Below, in pieces: positions 10,560-22,445 of a DNA stretch of 64,000 nucleotides. Numbering within the stretch: position 1 is the stretch's first letter; each line of letters begins with the position of its first letter. This stretch comes from Neopestalotiopsis rosae. Taxonomy: Eukaryota; Ascomycota; Sordariomycetes; Amphisphaeriales; Sporocadaceae. The notes beneath the pieces were generated by a model, which worked only from the letters and a program-made list of their open reading frames with translations, was not told the origin of the DNA and ran no database searches. The stretch lies in the NCBI GenBank assembly GCA_023078685.1, contig JALGAS010000001.1:3906001-3970000 (forward strand), in the 5' to 3' direction. The position numbers and the translations under genes were made by a program.

Positions 10560-11964
10560 CTACAACTCATCCGTAACGTGGATGTACTTTCTGTCTTCTC
10601 TCCTCTCCTTCTCTGTTGCCGGGGGCAGGTCGTAGAATGACGAGCTTCGGTATCCCTGGAGGTAGTGGTATGTGAAGTCCTTGATGTCGCCAGGGGTAAT
10701 GTCAAGATCCTTGAAAGTCTTGGCCGTCTCGTCAATCTGCTGGTCAATGAATTCCCTCTCAATGTCCTCGGCGTTGAGGATGGGCCACCAGAGAACCTTG
10801 TTCAAGAGCTGCGCGACAGGCTTCAAGACGGCCTTGGGGACATTAATGTGTCTCCGCTTCTTGAAGATCTCGCGATCAACAAGTTCGGCAATCTCCTCTG
10901 TTGAGTACTCAGTGGGACCAAACAACTCAAAAGTCTGTCCAGCTGTGCTATCATCGTAAAGCATGAGCTCCAAGGCCTTGCCAACGTCAATCGACTATGA
11001 CAGGATTAGTTCCACCGCGCGTTTCAAGACACCAAACAGAGTTAGAAGATGACATACGTGAACTGGAGAGTACCTCTCCTGCATGTTATTCGAGGTGAAC
11101 AGGTTAGCCGGGGTGGCCAGCTTGATCAGTAGGTTGTCCTCGAAGCCAAAGATGGGCGCCGGTCGGACAATGGTCGTCTCGGGGAATATGCTTCTGGCAA
11201 CCTGCTCTCCTCTTCCCTTTGTGGCAAAGAATTCAGAGGAAGAGTTGGGGTCGGCATTGTAGGACGAGACGTGAATGTAGCGGTCGACGTCATACTTGGC
11301 CACGGCCTCGACAATACGCTCGGTTCCTTGTACATGAACGTCCTCTAGGCTGTAGTTCTTGGTGGGGTAGGTGCGGCCGATGAGGTTGTAGACAACATCC
11401 GAGTGACGGACGCTGGCCTCGATGGATTCCGTATTGTATAGATCGTACTCGAGAAAGTGAACTCGTCCCAGGTCACCCGTCACCTTGAGATGGCGCTTGG
11501 CCATTTCCTCCCGGTACGGGATCACGACCTGACATCCTTGGCGAGCTATATTCGATTTGTCATTAGAGGAGCCGATTTGAGCCAGAATTGTACGGTCTTG
11601 ATCATACCAAGTCTGTTGACAATGTATCGTCCCAATTGGCCAGTTGCGCCAAATACCGTCGCGGTGTGACCTAGATCTCGGGCGTTAGAGGAGGGCCTAT
11701 TCTCGTGGGGTTTCGTCGGGTTACTGCCATACCTCCGAGCGAGTGTCTAGAATGGAAGAATCGAGTCAGCAAACAAGTCAATTGATCAATAGCGAGAGCA
11801 AGGAAGCAGAGCAAGACAAGAGGGACATACCGTCCGCCCTGGGATCGCAAAATGGGTTTGCCGGTACGGGTAACGACAACATCGGCAATGGAGCGTCGCT
11901 GGGTGAGGTTGAGGTTGATTGCGAGTCTTCTGGTTGACCGCACGGCGGTCGGAAAGGAAGCCAT
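10560..11964 (-). CDS. nuo40: NADH:ubiquinone oxidoreductase 40 kDa subunit (NDUFA9/NUO-40)
   Basis: Minus-strand exons are 11964-11831, 11746-11733, 11670-11608, 11545-11058 and 10994-10560, giving 377 residues. Exon 2 is only 14 bases, and including it restores the family sequence RHSLGGHTATVFGATGQLG across three exons. The N-terminus is rich in Arg/Ser/Thr without acidic residues, as in mitochondrial presequences. The Rossmann motif FGATGQLG (residues 56-63) and downstream VVYNLIGR and YIHVSSYNAD are typical of the atypical short-chain dehydrogenase fold of this complex I accessory subunit, which binds NADPH and sits at the hinge of the peripheral arm. It diverges from Rpn9 across about 800 bases. 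Confidence 0.95.
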
Positions 11965-12764
11965 CCTTGCGACTATTCAGATGATGCAAGAACGACGGTG
12001 CCTCTCCCAATTCCCAGGTCGAATTGGCGACGAATCAATGCTGGGCGTCGGTTTGACTAGATGGGTCAACGTTGAGCTTCACCTTGAATTGAACTCGGTA
12101 GCCAGCCAGTCAGTCTGCCTGCCACCTCAGTCGGTCCGCCAATCACCGGCAGCTGATTTCAGACGAGCTCAAGCCACCAAGAGGTGATTCTACTGCATAG
12201 CTTGAGGAAGGTGCGCCACAATGGAACTCAGGTACAGGCAGTAAGTGTTGTGGCTTGAGTAAAGCTAAGCCAGTGCTAGCTAGCTCCAGATATCTTGCAA
12301 CTAAAAGTGTACAACCCACCACATCCACCCGTAACCGGATCCACCTCGCCGTCAGGCTGCCAGCTAGCCGCGTCTTTCGGTGGGATGGACTGGGGGGCTG
12401 AAATGGAAGCTACACTGTACCTACCGTACGTACTACCTAAACCCCCTCCCTACACGACCTGCCTGTACTCACAGCACCTACCCACTGTAACCTGGTGCAT
12501 GCCAGCCTACCACCACTGACTGGAGCTTCTGTTCAGCCTCCAGCCTACCTACGTACTTTAGCTAGCTACCTAGCTGCCGTAATCATCACACTCCTCCCCA
12601 GAGACAAGGCGACGCATACTTCGACTGTTTGGCACAACTCCCACGAATCCCAATCTCTGTCAATCAACCATTAAATACCAGCCAGACCCTTACGTTTAGC
12701 GTCGCCTGTAGGACCATCATATAATAATAACGACGACGACCTCTTTGAAAAACTCGCCGGCATC
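11965..12764. promoter_or_regulatory. Divergent promoter region nuo40 / RPN9
   Basis: About 800 bases separate the two start codons. The region has repeated CTACC/GTAGG-type motifs and short pyrimidine runs and no coding sequence I can support. Promoter activity is inferred from gene orientation. Confidence 0.6.
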
Positions 12765-13994
12765 ATGAATGTCGACACCATCTCCGACTTCCTCGCCGAC
12801 CAGCGGGACGAAGCTCCAGAGGAGCTTCAGGGCCTCATCATCCAGTTTGAGAACTTGTGGGAGAGAAAACTATGGCACCAGCTCACAGACTCCCTCGTCC
12901 AGTTCTTCGAGAACCCGGCCAGTCAGAAGCAGCGTCTACAGTTCTACAAGGTCTTCATCTCCAAGTTTGCCGACAAGATCAACCAGCTCAAGCTTGTCGA
13001 CCTGGGCCTCAAGGCCGCCTCGGCGTGCAAAGGTATGTTGCAGCAGTTTTCCCTTTCCCCTGCCTCCCAACCTACATGCACTCCCCGCCGATGTTCCGAT
13101 TGCTGAAACGTCATGACAGGTGATGAAGAACGACTATCTTTCCTGCAAGACCTTGCCAAGAAGGTCGACAATGAGAACTCACAAGATGCCTTTGTTTACG
13201 CCACAATCGCCGTCGGCATGATGAAGCTCCGGGTAGAAGACGAGGAGGGCGCCAGGCAAGATCTTGACAAGGCGGAAAAGATTCTCGACACCTTTGACAG
13301 CGTCGAGACCAAGGTGCATGCTGCCTTCTACCGCACGAATGCCACCTACTACAGCTCCGTCAAGGACTACGCCTCATACTACCGCAACGCCCTGTTGTAC
13401 CTTGCCTGCATAGATCTCAAGGAGTTGTCCGAGGGAGAGCGCAGGAGCATTGCTTTTGAACTGGGAATCTCTGCATTGGTGTCGGAATCCATTTACAACT
13501 TTGGCGAGCTGCTGCAACACCCCATCCTCGCCGCTCTGACGGGAGACGCCGAGTGGCTACGCCAGCTTCTTCTTGCCTTCAACCGTGGAGATCTTGTTAC
13601 CTATGACAAGCTCTCCGGCCACATCTCCAACAACGAACTGCTCGCAGACAACGAGGACGAAATCAGAGAGAAGATTTACCTGACAGCATTGACCGAGGCT
13701 GTCTTCCGGCGGCCACCCCACCAGCGCGCCATGACCTTTGACGCCATTGCTGCCGACACCCGGGTTCGATCCAACGAGATTGAGCACCTAGTGATGAAGG
13801 CCCTAAGCCTGGGCCTGGTGAGGGGCACCATTGATGAGGTTGACAAGCTCGTCAACTTTACATGGGTGCAGCCGCGTGTGCTGGACATGACTCAGATTGC
13901 CAGCATGGGCGCCAGGTTGGGCGAGTGGGGTGAAAATGTGAACAAGCTTGGTAACTGGATCGAGGCTACAGGACAGGATATCTGGGCTCCATAA
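12765..13994 (+). CDS. RPN9: 26S proteasome regulatory particle lid subunit Rpn9 (PSMD13)
   Basis: Exons 12765-13032 and 13120-13994 join in phase 1 to encode 380 residues, the normal family length. The N-terminal half is helical (for example RLQFYKVFISKFADKINQLK). The C-terminal half carries the PCI domain with its winged-helix part, including IYLTALTEAVFRRPPHQR and SNEIEHLVMKALSLGLVRG. The C-terminus NWIEATGQDIWAP is as in other Rpn9 proteins. Rpn9 is a structural subunit of the proteasome lid needed for lid assembly. Its 3' end converges on GAA1 with about 350 bases between stops. Confidence 0.95.
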
Positions 13995-14343
13995 ACTCGT
14001 TCGGCCAAGGGCACAATATATGATGATGACAATGATGATGGCTGGGCTGGTTACCTTTTAAGCGAGCACTGGCCTGGACTCACGGCGAAAGAGAGTTAGA
14101 AGTCCGGCCCAATAACGTGCTTTTGGGTCTGTACATTAGTTGCCTAGAGCAGTATCCCAAGCATGGTGGGATACGTTAAGAAAAGACCAATACCACACAC
14201 ATCACCAGTCTATTGACATTTGCATTAATTCCGTCGTCCATAAGCAAGTGGCACACAGTGACGCTCAGCCTCTCATGGCCTGATGTAGCAGAAATTGGGC
14301 TGGCTTATGAATTGTTTTCATTACTGAGTAGGTGACTGACTAC
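13995..14343. other. Convergent 3' spacer RPN9 / GAA1
   Basis: The 349 bases between two convergent stop codons include an ATGATG-type repeat near 14020. I see nothing else. Confidence 0.6.
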
Positions 14344-16369
14344 CTAGGCACTCTTTAGTTTGGCCTCGACGGGTCGACCCAGCACCACGACACTTCCAGC
14401 GATCCAAGCCGGCCACCACACGCACCATATAATCAAAGGTGTGTACATGCCCCAGACGTCCCAGCCGAATGCCGCCTCCTTGAGAACGACATCCAATCCA
14501 ACCCCAGAGAGAAGAGAGGCAGACGTCACTACAACGCCAGGACTCAGCGCTGTCAAGATTGCTGAATACCCATATCTCAGAATCGGGTTTTGGGTGGGCT
14601 GTACAAACGACAAGGGAGTCGAAAGCAAACCGACCAGGAATGCCAGGGAAAAGTTCAGTGTTGCCAAGGCCGAAAGGAACATGCCCAAACAGAGGAGCGA
14701 AAAGGACGATAGCAGTGTGTAGTGCTGCGACCGTAGAGTAAACTGCGACGTCAGGAAATAGGACGCAATGAAGGGGGTTGCCACCGTGAGAAGGGTAAAC
14801 ACATGGTGAATAGGCTCGAGGAGCTAGGCTTCTGCGTTAGCAACGTCGTGATCGATTTTAATGAGGGGTCCGGTGAGGAAATGGTAGAGGAGACTTACGG
14901 ATGCTGGCGCGTGACTGAAGATGAACAGGGGCACGAAACCAAGAAAGTGGACTGCAGCAACGAATCCAAGCGGGAGGACAGAGTCTCGCTCCGCCGCTGT
15001 CGCACTTGGGCTTTCTTCCTTCAGGTCGCCGGCGGTGGCAGCCAGCTCGTCCTCTTTCGATTTTGTTGTTCCTTGGACCGCAGTGTCTTCTTCCACATGC
15101 CCGCTTCTTATCCAAAGGTAGATGGCCATGATGGTGAAATTGGCCGCAATCAACATGGCAGAAGGCAGATAAGTGCCAATACTCACGAACCTCTCCTTGT
15201 GCATGAGCAGATAAAAGAAGAAGCTTTGGTGCAAATGCTCCAGCAGATTGTTCAAACTTCTGAATGTGCCCTCAATCAGGCGACCCAGTCCCATCTCATC
15301 GTGCCAACCATTACCAATGGGTTGGATTGTAATGGCGTCGACATGGTAGGGAATGAAGGAGCTGTGTGGTCCAGCTGCATGACCAAGCCCCTGGTTCAGC
15401 ATACCGCGCAGCATTGTCTTCAAGCGGTCTGGATACTTGTCCGAATGCCGCCACATCTCTTGGATTGTTGAGCCCATTCCCATCTGCCCGCTGGCAATAT
15501 TGACAACAGAATTGATCAGATCAAGGTTGGGAAGCTGCCCGTTGACGCCATCATACACAACGTGGACGCCCTCGAAACGGCCTTCTTGGGGATAATCAAT
15601 GGCAACGGCTCCCTGTAGAGCGCCCGACTTGATTGGCAGGGAGGCGACCTTGGACGAGTCGTGACCGTCGTGATACGCATCAGCCCAAGCCTGCGTGCCC
15701 GAGCGACTATCTGGCGGTATTACCAGAATGATGTCTTTGGACCACAGAGACCAGCGCTTGAAGTATCTCGTCAGGGCCAGGGCGAGGGCCACGCCGTTTC
15801 GGTTGAATTCCCCCTTGACGTTTCTCCAGGCAGCGACCAAGACGATGGCCTCGGTTGCGTCGCCCCTAGGAGCTTGGAGGATGGCATACACATTCTCACC
15901 AGAATACGTGTTGCCAGAGGAATGGTACGTGTAGTTTTGCCGTCCGACCTTGAGACCAATTCCCCTAAAGATGCTCTCGAGCTTGTCATTGACCCTATAT
16001 ATTGTCAGTAACTGGAGCATCAGCGCCTTGTTCGGCAGTGGCGAGGAAGATTGGAAACGTCGGCACGCAAATGACGTGTAATATTCAAAGGGACGTTACA
16101 TACTCGGCATTGGTGCTGTTCTCCAGAGCCGTCACCTCATGTCTATAGGCACGGAAGACGTTCTGGTCGCTTCCGCCAAAGTAGGTGTGCACTTGGCCGG
16201 GAAGAAGGGCGTTCTCGGATATGTACGTTCGGCGCGAGTACTCGTTCATTGGCAGCATAAAGAGCCACGCGACACCGACCAAGATGCACAGCAGCGAAAG
16301 GTACGGGGGAATCTTCAAAAGCCGCGGGTCGCGGCGGGCGAACAGCGCCCCGGCTATAATAGAGGACAT
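14344..16369 (-). CDS. GAA1: GPI transamidase component Gaa1 (GPAA1)
   Basis: Minus-strand exons 16369-16104, 15994-14899 and 14823-14344 give 613 residues. The N-terminal helix (LSLLCILVGVAWLFMLPM) anchors the protein in the ER. A large lumenal domain follows with family motifs VGRQNYTYHSSGNTYSGENV, ILQAPRGDATEAIVLVAAW and LWSKDIILVIPPDS. Several C-terminal membrane helices end the protein. Gaa1 is the transamidase subunit that handles the GPI substrate and forms the amide bond at the omega site; the lumenal fold resembles M28 peptidases. I placed the first donor at GTATGT so that the join reads NAEVNDKLESIF; another donor two bases on (GTAACG) is possible. A conserved-looking Ser/Lys/Glu-rich loop lies between the first two C-terminal helices. 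Confidence 0.93.
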
Positions 16370-17240
16370 AGATGGGTTAGCTACTTGATCTTGGTGTAGT
16401 GAATGGCAGCGGCGGCATTGCCTTCTAGCAGACGAGCAAACAAAAAGGGTCAGGCGCGTGTTTTACTCACAAAGAAGGCGAGGCATCGCTCCAGCTCAAG
16501 ACCCGAGTCCTGGAACTTTTTTGAATCTGTCCCAGGAGAAGGGAAATAGGGAAAAAGAGAGTAGGTGCAGGAAGGAGGTATCAATGTAAGTAGTAGCTAA
16601 TGTAAGTAGGTACGCAGGTACGAGCTACCCTTGATTGAGAGGTCCAAGTTGATGCATGTATCAAGTATTGGATTGATGACAGCGCTCTAGTAAAGGAGCT
16701 CTAATTTGCCGCTAATTGCATAATCCAAGCACCACCCTTTGATGTTGGCTACTGTACCTAAGCCCGACATGAAATCGACAGCGCAAGGGAAACACCAAGA
16801 AACTTAAAAAGACTTGTGCTATATTCAAGTAGATCATGTATGTAACTTGAGCAGTCTCCAATTATCATTCGATTGAAACAAGCAGACAGTCGGTACTTGC
16901 AGGTTCTATATTAAACACTAATTACGGAATCATCACGTACACATAGATGGTCCTCAGGGATTGACTTTCTTTTTGTGATATAAAACCATGACAGATTGCC
17001 AACACCGTCTACGCACATGCGAGTGATTATAGGATGGTTGACTAAGATGACGATGATCATCATCTTGAAAATGTATGATGTTGATGGGTTGGGGATGGTG
17101 ATTATAGTGGATGAAGCGCTTAGCTATTTTGTGTTGTATTCAAAGACGCAATAGTGCCAATTAACGCCGAAGCCATGCCAAAGAAAAGCACATTGTCGAG
17201 ACTTGATGTAATATATACAGACCACTTGCTCGCACGACTT
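16370..17240. other. Intergenic GAA1 upstream / RBD2 downstream
   Basis: These 870 bases contain GTAGGTA-type short motifs near 16600 and a GATGAT-rich stretch near 17050. No gene is supported. Confidence 0.6.
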
Positions 17241-18360
17241 CTAGGGTCCAAGTCTCTGCGTGCTACCAACCAGGCCAGGCAAGGTCGAGCTCCCACTATT
17301 ACTCGTTGGGAGCACGCCGAACCGACCATACGTCTTCTGATCGACGCTCACATAATGTGGAAGTCTGCCAAGCAGGTTCAAGCGACCCTCAACCCAGCGT
17401 AGTGCCTTCTCCGGGGGAGCCAAGACCTTGAGGTACCCCAACCCGACTGACACCGCCGTGTTAGTTGCGAACATCGGGACTGGGGAGGGACAAGAGAATA
17501 GTCTTACAGAGATATCCGGTGGCAACTCCACATAGATGCCCCAAGAGGCTACTACTGGGGACCAGTGCTGCCGTGACGAGCGTAAGGACAAGCGGCGTAG
17601 TCCAAGTCGGCACGTGATATGTTGCAATGACAAACGACGGGTTTGTCTTGTATGTTCGAATGGCCTCGACGCTCAGCAACAAAAAGACCCACAAGCTTGG
17701 TGTGTAAATCAGCACGACTGTTATCCTTGCTGCGACTTTCGACTCGTCGAAACCAATTGTTGGACTCACCTTGCGCCCATGACGGCCGTGTTGTTCCTAA
17801 GTATCACTCGCTCTATCAATACATACATGACTGCCGGTATCGTCGTCAAGGCTTGTGTATTGTCAGCTCCTTCCTCTTATGTTGATTGTATGCGCCCATC
17901 CCGCCTTGTTGGTACTTACGCCCAAAGAACATAGCCAGGCTCGTCAGCGTCCCGTACTCGCTTTCGAATCGTTCAAGTAGCGGCGTCAGAGCCAAGACGT
18001 TGAATATCATGTGAAAGAAATTAACGTGTATGAGGGGAAAGGTATTTATCCGGTATGCTGCCTCGTTTAGACACACGTCAGCTAATTGGCCTTGGGTTTC
18101 ACGAGTATATCTTCTGTCTGGTCGGCAGCGCGGGCCTCGACAGATCCTGCCCACGCCGCGAACAGCAAAAAGGCCAACTTACCGGTACCGAAGCTGATCT
18201 GATCCGGGATCAGGGAGCCCCATTGCCTAAGATCCCAGACAGTCTGCAATCCCACCAGCTCGAGAACCACAATGATCAAGACCATTGCGCGCGTAAAGAG
18301 CGGCAGCCGGAAGACATAGGACCGTGCCCGCAGCGTACTGAAGCCTTGGATGTTGGGCAT
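17241..18360 (-). CDS. RBD2: Rhomboid-type intramembrane protease Rbd2
   Basis: Five minus-strand exons (18360-18183, 18057-17920, 17851-17770, 17695-17508, 17446-17241) encode 263 residues. The nucleophile serine is created across an intron: codon AG|C makes Ser133 in the motif MGAS followed by LWVFLLL. The partner histidine is His186 in LGHLCG, giving the Ser-His dyad of active rhomboids. Further family marks are YRINTFPLIHVNFFHM, YHVPTWTTPL and the C-terminus DQKTYGRFGVLP with final VGSTQRLGP. Fungal Rbd2 is a Golgi protease; in several fungi it cleaves the sterol-regulatory factor SREBP, a role I infer from the family. Homology of the last exon to known Rbd2 tails supports the chosen end. 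Confidence 0.92.
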
Positions 18361-19543
18361 ATTGTATTTTTCTGCTGTAACCAGTGCTCGAGCCGGCGCA
18401 AGTTTGGATTCTGTCGTTTCGCGACGTCTGAAGAAAAGAAACCGGTGATCTGGTCTGAATAAGAGAAGACTCTCGGCGTGTGCGGATCGGTCGGAGCAGA
18501 CGGGCAGAAGGTGAGCTCGCTGCTTTCGGGATCAGCTCGTAGCAACAGCGCAAACGACGTTGGTGAGCCACGGGATACCGACGAGTATTGGACGCGACCG
18601 AGCAGATTCGCAGAAACCCAAGACTCTGCGTAGTAAAAAGAAAAAGAAGAAGTGGAAAAATTAGTCCCTTGTCCCAAGCAAATCTCGCAGATCAGCGCAG
18701 TCCAAAGGCTGATGATCGTGTGCTGGCTGTAATGGAAAAGTAGGTATGTATTCAGGTAAGGTGCGTGCCCGTACCTGCGGCCGAATGCTTAAAGTTGAAC
18801 CCCTGTCCCGTCCATCTCTGGGGGGCCCGCGCCAGAAAGTTGATGACACGCCACGAGTTTTCCTTCCCTCAGCTGGCCGATGGGCAGCTTCTAACCCCGG
18901 TTGGGTAATGGTATAGGTAATCAAGTCCCAATTTTTGGTCTGATTATGCAGCTTGCTGTTATCCCTTCTAACTGCTTATACCTACATATGCACGATGCAC
19001 TTTTAGCATTGTCTTTGAATCAACCGACTTCATACGTATCAGCTTGTAGATATTATTAGTCCGCTTATATTATATCTAGAATGGGGACTGAGTATAATTC
19101 AATCCTTCATTCATCGTCGCTAGGCTCTTCACTCCCAGCTGCTTTGGCCAACAATAACGACGTCGATACACGTACTACGTGAAGGATGTAAAGGCATATC
19201 GTTTAGAGTGTACTCCAGGCGGTTCGCAGCCCATTGTAAAACTTGCAGCTCATCGAGTAATTTGTGTTTGAACATGTATGTTATATCTTTAGACATCTCA
19301 ATTTTGTACATGACATAATAAAAAGAAAAGCAGTGGGCTAACTCATGTGCAATACAATGTCATCCGTAAAGCATAACGTCCATACCAAAAACCGTGTAAA
19401 CCCCCCAAAAACATTCAAAGGAAAAACCTCCCCAGCAATGCAAGCGCAAAGGGGACTTTCCCTATTATCTTCTAACACCTCCCCAAAGGTGGCTTTCTGT
19501 CTTCTTCTTTATGGTATCATCAACATCGCTGTCATCCACCTCT
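18361..19543. other. Intergenic RBD2 upstream / aconitase downstream
   Basis: About 1.2 kb, carrying the RBD2 promoter and the aconitase 3' UTR. Overlapping minus-strand frames at 18276-18677 lack any motif and are probably chance. Confidence 0.6.
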
Positions 19544-22445
19544 TTAGTTCTTGGACATCTTGGCCATCGTGTTGAGGGCACTTCCGTTCTTGAACCACTC
19601 GATCTGGGCCTCGTTGAAGGTTTGGTTGAGCTTGATATCAAAGGTCTCGCCGTTCGCGGGGTGCACTCTCATGGTGACAGGCTTGCCAGGGGCCAGCTCG
19701 GTGCAAAGAATGTCAACCTGTAATTCCAGTGTCAGCATGCGCTTTCAATCTACTTATACAATTGGGGATTTCAAAATAGAAAGAGGGCTTACCTTGTCCT
19801 CGGGCTTGATCTTGTCGTAGTCGGCGGGGTCGGCAAAGGTCAGGGGAAGCATACCCTGCTTCTTCAGGTTGGTCTCGTGGATACGGGCGAAAGACTTGGT
19901 GATGATGGCAAGACCACCGAGGTGGCGGGGCTCAAGAGCAGCGTGCTCACGGGAAGAACCCTCTCCGTAGTTCCAGTCACCGACAACCACCCACTTGATA
20001 CCCTTGGCCTTGTAGTCACGAGCAGTGGCGGGAACAGCATCCCACTCGCCAGTCGTAGCGTTCTTGACCTTGTTAGCCTCGCCGTTGGCCTCGTTGATGG
20101 CACCAATCAGCATGTTGTTGGAGATGTTGTCCAAGTGTCCACGGTACTTCAACCAAGGTCCGGCCATCGAGATGTGGTCAGTAGTGGTCTTGCCCTGGGC
20201 CTTGATCAGGATGGGCATGTCAAGAGCGTCCTTTCCATCCCAAGGCTGGAAGGGGGACAGCTTCTGAAGACGGTCAGAGGTAGGGGAGACCTGGACAGTA
20301 ACGGTGGAGCGGTCGGCGGGAGGAGCCTGGTAAGTGTCGTTGCCGGGGTCGTAGCCACGCTCGGGGAGACCGGCACCGGTGGGCTCAGCGAGCATGAACT
20401 CGTTACCATCCTTGTCCTTGAGCTTGTCGGTCAGGGGGTTGAAGGACAGAGAACCAGCAATGGACAGAGCAACGACCATGTCGGGAGAGGCGACGAAGGA
20501 GTGAGTGGCGGGGTTGCCGTCGTTTCGGCCAGTGAAGTTACGGTTGTAAGAGGAGATGATAGAGTTGGCAGTGCCCTTCTTGACATCCTGACGATCCCAC
20601 TGACCAATGCAAGGACCGCAAGCGTTGGCGAGAACCATACCGCCAAACTCCTCAAAGGTCTGCAGCTGTCCATCACGGGCAATAGTGGCTCTGATCTGCT
20701 CGGAACCAGGGGTAACGGTGAAAGCAGCCTTGGACTTGAGTCCGTGGTCCAGAGCGTCGCGAGCAATTGAGGCGGCACGGGACATGTCCTCGTAGGAAGA
20801 GTTGGTGCAAGATCCGATAAGACCGACCTTGAGCTCCTCGGGCCAGCCGTTGGCCTTGACAGCCTCGCTGAACTTGGAAATAGGGGTAGCCAGATCGGGA
20901 GTGAAGGGTCCGTTGATGTGAGGCTCAAGCTCGGAGAGGTTGATCTCGATGAGCTGATCGTACTCGGCACCCTCATCCTCCTTGAGCTCCTTGCTGTAGA
21001 TTCTTGCGAATTCACCAACATCCTTTCTCTTGGTGGCAGCGAGGTAGTCGTACATTCTCTCGTTGAAGGGGAACACAGAGGTCGTAGCACCAATTTCAGC
21101 ACCCATGTTGCAAATCTAGAGGGATCATGTTAGCTTCCGATTCGCATTGAAAGTCCCCGAAGGCAAAGGGGATTTGGATGGTGATTTTCAAAGAGTTTCA
21201 GCAAGGAATTTCTGAGAAGCAGAAGTTTCGAGCCAACCCAGAAACATCCATTCCTGAAAACGTTTGCATAGAAAGCAATATTGCCCTTGCGCGTTTCCGA
21301 AACTCGACCAAGTCGAGAATGGTTGCAGAGAAAGAGTTGCAGGATTGAAAAACATAAAGAACGATATACTCACAGTACCCATGCCTGTAGCACTGAGGGT
21401 GTTGGTTCCAGGACCAAAGTACTCAACGATGGCTCCAGTACCTCCCTTGACGGTGAGAATACCAGCCAGCTTGTTGATAATGTCCTTGGGGGCAGTCCAG
21501 CCGTTGAGTTGACCGGTCAGCTTGACACCGATAACCTTGGGGGCCTTAAGCTCCCAGGGAAGTCCCTAGAAAATAGTTGGTCAGATTATGTTTGCCAGAT
21601 CCAAAGAGCAAGTCTCCAGAGTTTTCAGAAACTTACTGCCATGACGTCTACAGCATCGGCACTATTCAAAAAAGGTCAGTAAAAAGCTCATTTCTAAGAT
21701 AGAATATGGTAACTAACCCGCCAACACCAATGGCTGCCATACCGAGACCTCCACCGTTCACGGTGTGAGAGTCAGTTCCAATAAGCAGACCACCAGGGAA
21801 ACAGTAGTTCTCGAGGAGAATCTGGTGAATGATACCAGAGCCGGGTCTCCAGAAACCAATGTTGTACTTGGCACAAGCAGTAGACAAGAAGTCGTAGACC
21901 TCCTTGTTGATGTTGATGGCACGAGTCAGATCCTTGTCGCCACCAACCTGGGCCTCAATCAAGTGGTCGCAGTGGACAGTGGTCGGGTTAGCAACAGAGG
22001 GCATGCCGGCAGACATGAACTGCAGAATAGCCATCTGGGCAGTGGCATCCTGGCAAGCAACACGATCGGGGCGCAGCTTCAGGTAAGAGACACCGCGCTC
22101 AATGTCCTGGCCGTGGGGGTCGTCCAAATGCGAGTAGAGAATCTTCTCGGCGAATGTGAGGGGGCGGTTGAGACGGCTGCGAACAATGTCCAGGTTCTCA
22201 GACATCTTCTTGTAGTTGACAAAAGTGTTGTCTTCCCACATGTTCTGCTTGACCTATAGTGTTGCGGGAAATATCAGCAACCTCGGCTACGATGCGCAAG
22301 GGGAGCCGGCGGCGTGAATTCAATTCCAACATACCTTTCTGTCCAAAGGAGAGTCTGTAACAGTGGCCATGGAGCGACGGAGGCCCATGGTGGCCATAGC
22401 CCGCGAGCGGGTGGCATTGCCCAGGACCTGTCTGGTTGCCAACAT
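19544..22445 (-). CDS. ACO1: Aconitate hydratase, mitochondrial
   Basis: Six minus-strand exons (22445-22335, 22253-21718, 21661-21637, 21565-21374, 21115-19793, 19717-19544) encode 786 residues. The first exon is an Arg/Met-rich mitochondrial presequence ([20 protein letters not shown]). Exon 3 is only 25 bases and supplies ADAVDVMA. The three ligands of the 4Fe-4S cluster are Cys391 ([11 protein letters not shown]), Cys454 and Cys457 ([10 protein letters not shown]), with the 63-residue and 3-residue spacing of the family. The substrate-binding block [19 protein letters not shown] is near the C-terminus. The enzyme isomerises citrate to isocitrate in the TCA cycle; in yeast the same protein also helps maintain mitochondrial DNA. 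It is divergent from BUD20. Confidence 0.97.

Noticed and set aside
18227..18677. Minus-strand frames upstream of RBD2
   Set aside because: They overlap the RBD2 first exon in other frames or lie in its leader and show no motif.
19877..20770. 297-codon plus-strand open frame
   Set aside because: It is antisense to aconitase; the minus strand matches the enzyme residue by residue.
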